From: Pseudomonadota bacterium
GTDB lineage: Bacteria; Pseudomonadota; Alphaproteobacteria; Sphingomonadales; Sphingomonadaceae
DNA: 33,233 nucleotides
Reading direction: 5' to 3'
NCBI GenBank assembly: GCA_023424095.1
Contig: JAFAEG010000121.1
Coordinates: 1 to 33,233 of the forward strand
Both the position numbers and the translations under genes were made by a program. A model generated the notes under the pieces. The model made no database searches. It had not been told where the DNA came from and saw only the letters and a program-made list of their open reading frames with translations. Shown in pieces: positions 30,541-33,233 of the stretch (positions are counted from its first letter, which is position 1; every line of letters starts with the position of its first letter).

Positions 30541-31887
30541 ATGCTGACAGTCGGAGAAGCCGAGGCGCGCGCCAGCGCCCTGATCGATGCCGCCCGCAAG
30601 GCGGGGGCGGACGCCGCCGATGCGCTCTACGTGGGCGAGGCGTCGTTGGGCATCAATGTCCGGCTTGGCGAGCTCGAGGATGTCGGCCGCTCGGAAGGCG
30701 AGGAGATCGGCCTGCGCGTCATCGCCGGGCAGCGTTCCGCCAGCGTTTCCTCCTCTGACCTCTCCGATGCGGCCCTCGCCGCTCTTGTCGAGCGCGCCGT
30801 CGCGATGGCGCGCGAGGCACCCGAGGACCCGCATGCCGGGCTTGCGCCTGAAGAATTGCTCTTCCGTGGCGACCTCCCCGATTTCGAAGGCGATGACGGC
30901 GCCGATCCGTCGCCCGCCGCGCTGAAGGAGCGCGCGCTGGCGACCGAGGATGCCGCCCGCGCCGTCGCCGGCATCACCAACAGCGAAGGCGCGAGCGCCA
31001 GCGCCGGCCGCAGCGTCATCGCGCTCGCCACGTCCGGTGGCTTCTGCCGCGGCTATTCGTCCAGCCATTATGGCGGTTCGGCCAGCGTCATCGCGGGCGA
31101 GGGCGGCGCGATGCAGCGCGATTATGCCAGCCACGGCGCGCGCCATTATGCCGATCTCGACGCTGCCGAAGCGATCGGGCGCTTGGCCGGCGAGCGCGCG
31201 ATCAAGCGGCTCAATCCGGCGAAGATGGACAGCGGCACGATGCCGATCGTCTTCGATCCGCGCATCGGCGGCCATCTGGTCGGCCACCTGATCGGCGCGA
31301 TGAGCGGCCCCGCCGTGGCCCGCCGCACCAGCTTCCTGCTCGGGCACGAGGATGAGGCGATCCTGCCCGAAGCGATCACGATCATCGACGATCCGCACCG
31401 CGTCCGCGGCCTGCGCTCGCGCCCGTTCGACGGCGAGGGCGTCACCACCCAGCGTCACGCTCTGGTCGATCGCGGCCGCGTGACCGGCTGGCTGCTCAAC
31501 GCCGCCGCCGCGCGCCAGCTCGATCTGACCACAAATGGCCACGCCGTGCGCGGGGTCGGCGGCGCACCGGGCGTCGGCGCGACCAATGTTCATATGGAAG
31601 CGGGCGAACTGTCGCCCGACGCGTTGATCGCCGACATCAAGCTGGGCGTCTATGTGACCGAGATGATCGGCCAGGGCGTCAATCCGGTGACCGGCGATTA
31701 CAGCCGCGGCGCCTCCGGCTTCCTGATCGAAAATGGCCAGCTTACCCGGCCGGTGGCGGAGATTACCGTTGCCGGCAATCTGATCGACATGTTCGCCCGC
31801 CTCACCGCCGCGAACGATCTGGAACATCGCCGTGCGCTCAATGTTCCGACTCTGCGGATCGAAGGAATGACCGTCGCCGGTGCTTGA
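30541..31887 (+). CDS. pmbA: metallopeptidase TldE/PmbA-family protein
   Basis: 448 aa. TldD/PmbA proteins form a heterodimeric zinc peptidase; the PmbA subunit lacks the HExxxH site and contributes to substrate handling, as seen here (no HExxxH). Family segments: EEIGLRVIAGQRSASVSSSD, SGGFCRGYSSSHYGGSASVI, MPIVFDPRIGGHLVGHLIGA, GAPGVGATNVHMEAGE and QGVNPVTGDYSRGASGFLIENG. The TldD partner gene is not in the window. Its stop overlaps the start of the CysQ-like gene by eight bases. Confidence 0.92.
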   Translation: MLTVGEAEARASALIDAARKAGADAADALYVGEASLGINVRLGELEDVGRSEGEEIGLRVIAGQRSASVSSSDLSDAALAALVERAVAMAREAPEDPHAGLAPEELLFRGDLPDFEGDDGADPSPAALKERALATEDAARAVAGITNSEGASASAGRSVIALATSGGFCRGYSSSHYGGSASVIAGEGGAMQRDYASHGARHYADLDAAEAIGRLAGERAIKRLNPAKMDSGTMPIVFDPRIGGHLVGHLIGAMSGPAVARRTSFLLGHEDEAILPEAITIIDDPHRVRGLRSRPFDGEGVTTQRHALVDRGRVTGWLLNAAAARQLDLTTNGHAVRGVGGAPGVGATNVHMEAGELSPDALIADIKLGVYVTEMIGQGVNPVTGDYSRGASGFLIENGQLTRPVAEITVAGNLIDMFARLTAANDLEHRRALNVPTLRIEGMTVAGA

Positions 31888-32641
31888 TCAAATCGCCGAA
31901 ATCGCCGCGGAAGCTGGCCGAATGGCGCTCGCCAGGTGCGACACCGACTATCAGCGCTGGGAGAAGGAACCGGGCCAGCCGGTCTGCGAGATCGACCTGA
32001 TGGTCGATGCCTTCCTGCGCGAGCAACTCTTCGCGCTCGATCCCGAAGCGGGCTGGCTTTCGGAGGAGACGGCCGACGAATCCGACCGGATCGAGCGCAG
32101 CCGCGTCTGGGTGGTCGATCCGATCGATGGCACGCGCGACTATCTGCGCGGCCGCCCCGGCTGGGCGGTCTCCGTCGCCTTGGCCGAGGATCGAGCCATC
32201 CGCTACGGTGTGCTCTCCGCCCCGGCGCGGGATGAATTGTGGACCGCCGAGGCCGGGCAGGGCGCCTGGCGCAATGGCGAGCCTCTGCAGGTCAGCGGCC
32301 GCACCCTCTTCCCCGGCGCGCGCGTCCCCGCCGACACATTGCCGAAGGTCGATCAGGACCTCGTCATGGTCGCCAAGCCCAATTCGATCGCCTTGCGCAT
32401 CGCCATGGTCGCCGCCGGCGAGGCGGACCTGCTTGCCACCCTGCGCTGGGGCAGCGAATGGGACATCGCCGCCGCCGCCCTGATCGCGCAGGAAGCCGGC
32501 GCAACGGTGACCGGCGCCCTCGGTCAGCCACTCACCTTCAACAGCCCCGACGCACTCAGCTTCGGCGTCGTCGCCACCACCCCGGCCATCCACGCCGCAG
32601 CCGTCGAACGACTCTACGATCGCGCGATGGCGGTGGTCTAG
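31880..32641 (+). CDS. cysQ: CysQ/inositol-phosphatase-family protein
   Basis: 253-aa Mg-dependent, Li-sensitive phosphatase of the IMPase superfamily, start GTG 31880 overlapping pmbA. Metal ligands are in place: SEETADE, D80-P-I-D83-GTRDY and the C-terminal WDIAAAALIAQEAGA (D195). The variant motifs RGRPGWAVSVAL and TLRWGSEWDIAAA fit 3'(2'),5'-bisphosphate nucleotidase (CysQ) members, which remove the PAP by-product of sulfate assimilation; inositol monophosphatase is the main alternative. Confidence 0.85.
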   Translation: MLDQIAEIAAEAGRMALARCDTDYQRWEKEPGQPVCEIDLMVDAFLREQLFALDPEAGWLSEETADESDRIERSRVWVVDPIDGTRDYLRGRPGWAVSVALAEDRAIRYGVLSAPARDELWTAEAGQGAWRNGEPLQVSGRTLFPGARVPADTLPKVDQDLVMVAKPNSIALRIAMVAAGEADLLATLRWGSEWDIAAAALIAQEAGATVTGALGQPLTFNSPDALSFGVVATTPAIHAAAVERLYDRAMAVV

Positions 32642-32656
32642 TAAAACTAAACAGGT

Positions 32657-32714
32657 CTAGATGATCTAGCTTGACATTCAATCTAGATCACCTAAATCCG
32701 TCTAACCTAGACGG
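32657..32714 (+). promoter_or_regulatory. promoter with three TCTAG-type palindromes
   Basis: Within 58 bp: CTAGAT-G-ATCTAG (32657-32669), a -35 box TTGACA (32671-32676), ATCTAGAT (32681-32688) inside the spacer, TAAATC (32693-32698) as a possible -10, and CCGTCTA-ACC-TAGACGG (32698-32714), a perfect 7-bp stem whose end overlaps the GGAGG (32713-32717) of the next gene. Palindromes upstream of, between and downstream of the promoter boxes look like repressor operators, and the last could also hide the ribosome binding site in a hairpin. Confidence 0.7.
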
Positions 32715-32724
32715 AGGACAGACC

Positions 32725-33225
32725 ATGCCCAAACTCGTTTCCAATCATGAGCAGGTGTTGAAGGCGATCCGGCTCTTAAACCAGAGCCTGGAAATTGACC
32801 CAATTTTGGCGGATCGGCTGGGTCAGGCTCACGCCTTTTACGTCGACTATGATGATGGCGGAGAGCCCCTTTTCGGCTTCTCGAAGTTTGTCGGATATGC
32901 CGATCTTAGCCCGCAAGCCTATATCCGGCAGTACAAGAGCTTGGACGGCAGGAATACGGAGCATGCTCTTGCTCCGTGGTTCGACGAGGTCTCGCCGGGT
33001 TCCAAACTATACGCCGAGCTGTACGGCAAATTGGCCAGCTGGATGGGGCGTTATGGAAAGAGGCCTCGCGGGGGCAAGACGCAGCATCTGCGTATCATGG
33101 TGGTGAAACCAGAGTACAAGTCGCCAGCTCGAGAGGCCGACGACCGAGCATTGCTCGACCTGCTCATTAAAGTGGTGGGGATGCTCCCAACCCACCAGCG
33201 TCAGGAATTGCGAGCAATTATGTAG
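32725..33225 (+). CDS. unrecognised 166-aa protein with strongly regulated-looking promoter
   Basis: Start ATG 32725 with GGAGG seven bases upstream. Predicted cytoplasmic, no signal peptide or membrane segment. An acidic first part (FYVDYDDGGEPLFGFSKFVG, then YADLSPQAYIRQYKSLDGRN) is followed by TEHALAPWFDEVSPGS and a basic C-terminal half (WMGRYGKRPRGGKTQHLRIM). I do not recognise the family. The segment reads less GC-rich than the upstream genes, and it is separated from the pmbA-cysQ operon by its own promoter. It is probably the first gene of an accessory region that continues beyond the window. Confidence 0.8.
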   Translation: MPKLVSNHEQVLKAIRLLNQSLEIDPILADRLGQAHAFYVDYDDGGEPLFGFSKFVGYADLSPQAYIRQYKSLDGRNTEHALAPWFDEVSPGSKLYAELYGKLASWMGRYGKRPRGGKTQHLRIMVVKPEYKSPAREADDRALLDLLIKVVGMLPTHQRQELRAIM

Positions 33226-33233
33226 ACTGTGGG

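Noticed and set aside
1..33233. CRISPR arrays, insertion sequences or prophage genes
   Set aside because: No regularly spaced repeats, transposase, integrase or structural phage genes were seen on either strand.

Overview
The window is high-GC DNA from an alphaproteobacterium, most likely a member of the Sphingomonadales. This rests on overall gene content, the many GTG and TTG starts, and intergenic palindromes whose translations read LRQAQG- or HPGLDPGS-like, which are typical of sphingomonad genomes. Most of it is housekeeping chromosome with densely packed, often 4-bp-overlapping genes. No insertion sequence, prophage or CRISPR array is visible.

Layout. 1-2051 (minus): a partial Pro/Gln-rich exported protein, a lipoprotein, a YtrA-type GntR regulator and a nitroreductase. 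2185-6613 (plus): a translationally coupled operon of a POT peptide transporter and two amidohydrolase-family exported proteins; the first keeps its metal site, the second has lost it and carries a palindromic repeat inside its export signal. 6637-7616: a Tdi1/DUF1851-type immunity-like protein and a small membrane protein. 7623-10421 (minus): a dicarboxylate/amino-acid symporter, CutA and heme A synthase. 10631-11526: a MerC-like protein next to a Zur-like Fur regulator.

12533-19857 is the most unusual part. A cassette of secreted zinc-metallopeptidase-like protein, small exported partner, Fic protein and dxs is present twice in tandem. The two secreted proteins share an almost identical export signal and a Gly/Trp-rich stalk with two Cx6C motifs, but end in unrelated HExxH domains (HELVH and HEFGH) and are followed by unrelated partner genes. 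This is the architecture of a polymorphic toxin/immunity family. The first dxs copy stops abruptly inside its thiamine-diphosphate motif. The second fic copy is frameshifted. The second dxs is complete. The pattern of silent changes between the two dxs 5' ends suggests that one cassette came from a related lineage and not from a recent local duplication.

19854-32641 returns to core functions: a broken diacylglycerol kinase gene, a lipoprotein, TlyA, TspO, UbiK, a YbjN protein, a carboxylesterase, ProC, a branched-chain aminotransferase, an ALDH7-type dehydrogenase, tRNA-Gln(TTG), pirin, RsmE, UbiA, PmbA and a CysQ-like phosphatase. At the right edge an unrecognised 166-aa gene sits behind a promoter region with three palindromes, which suggests a tightly regulated accessory gene.
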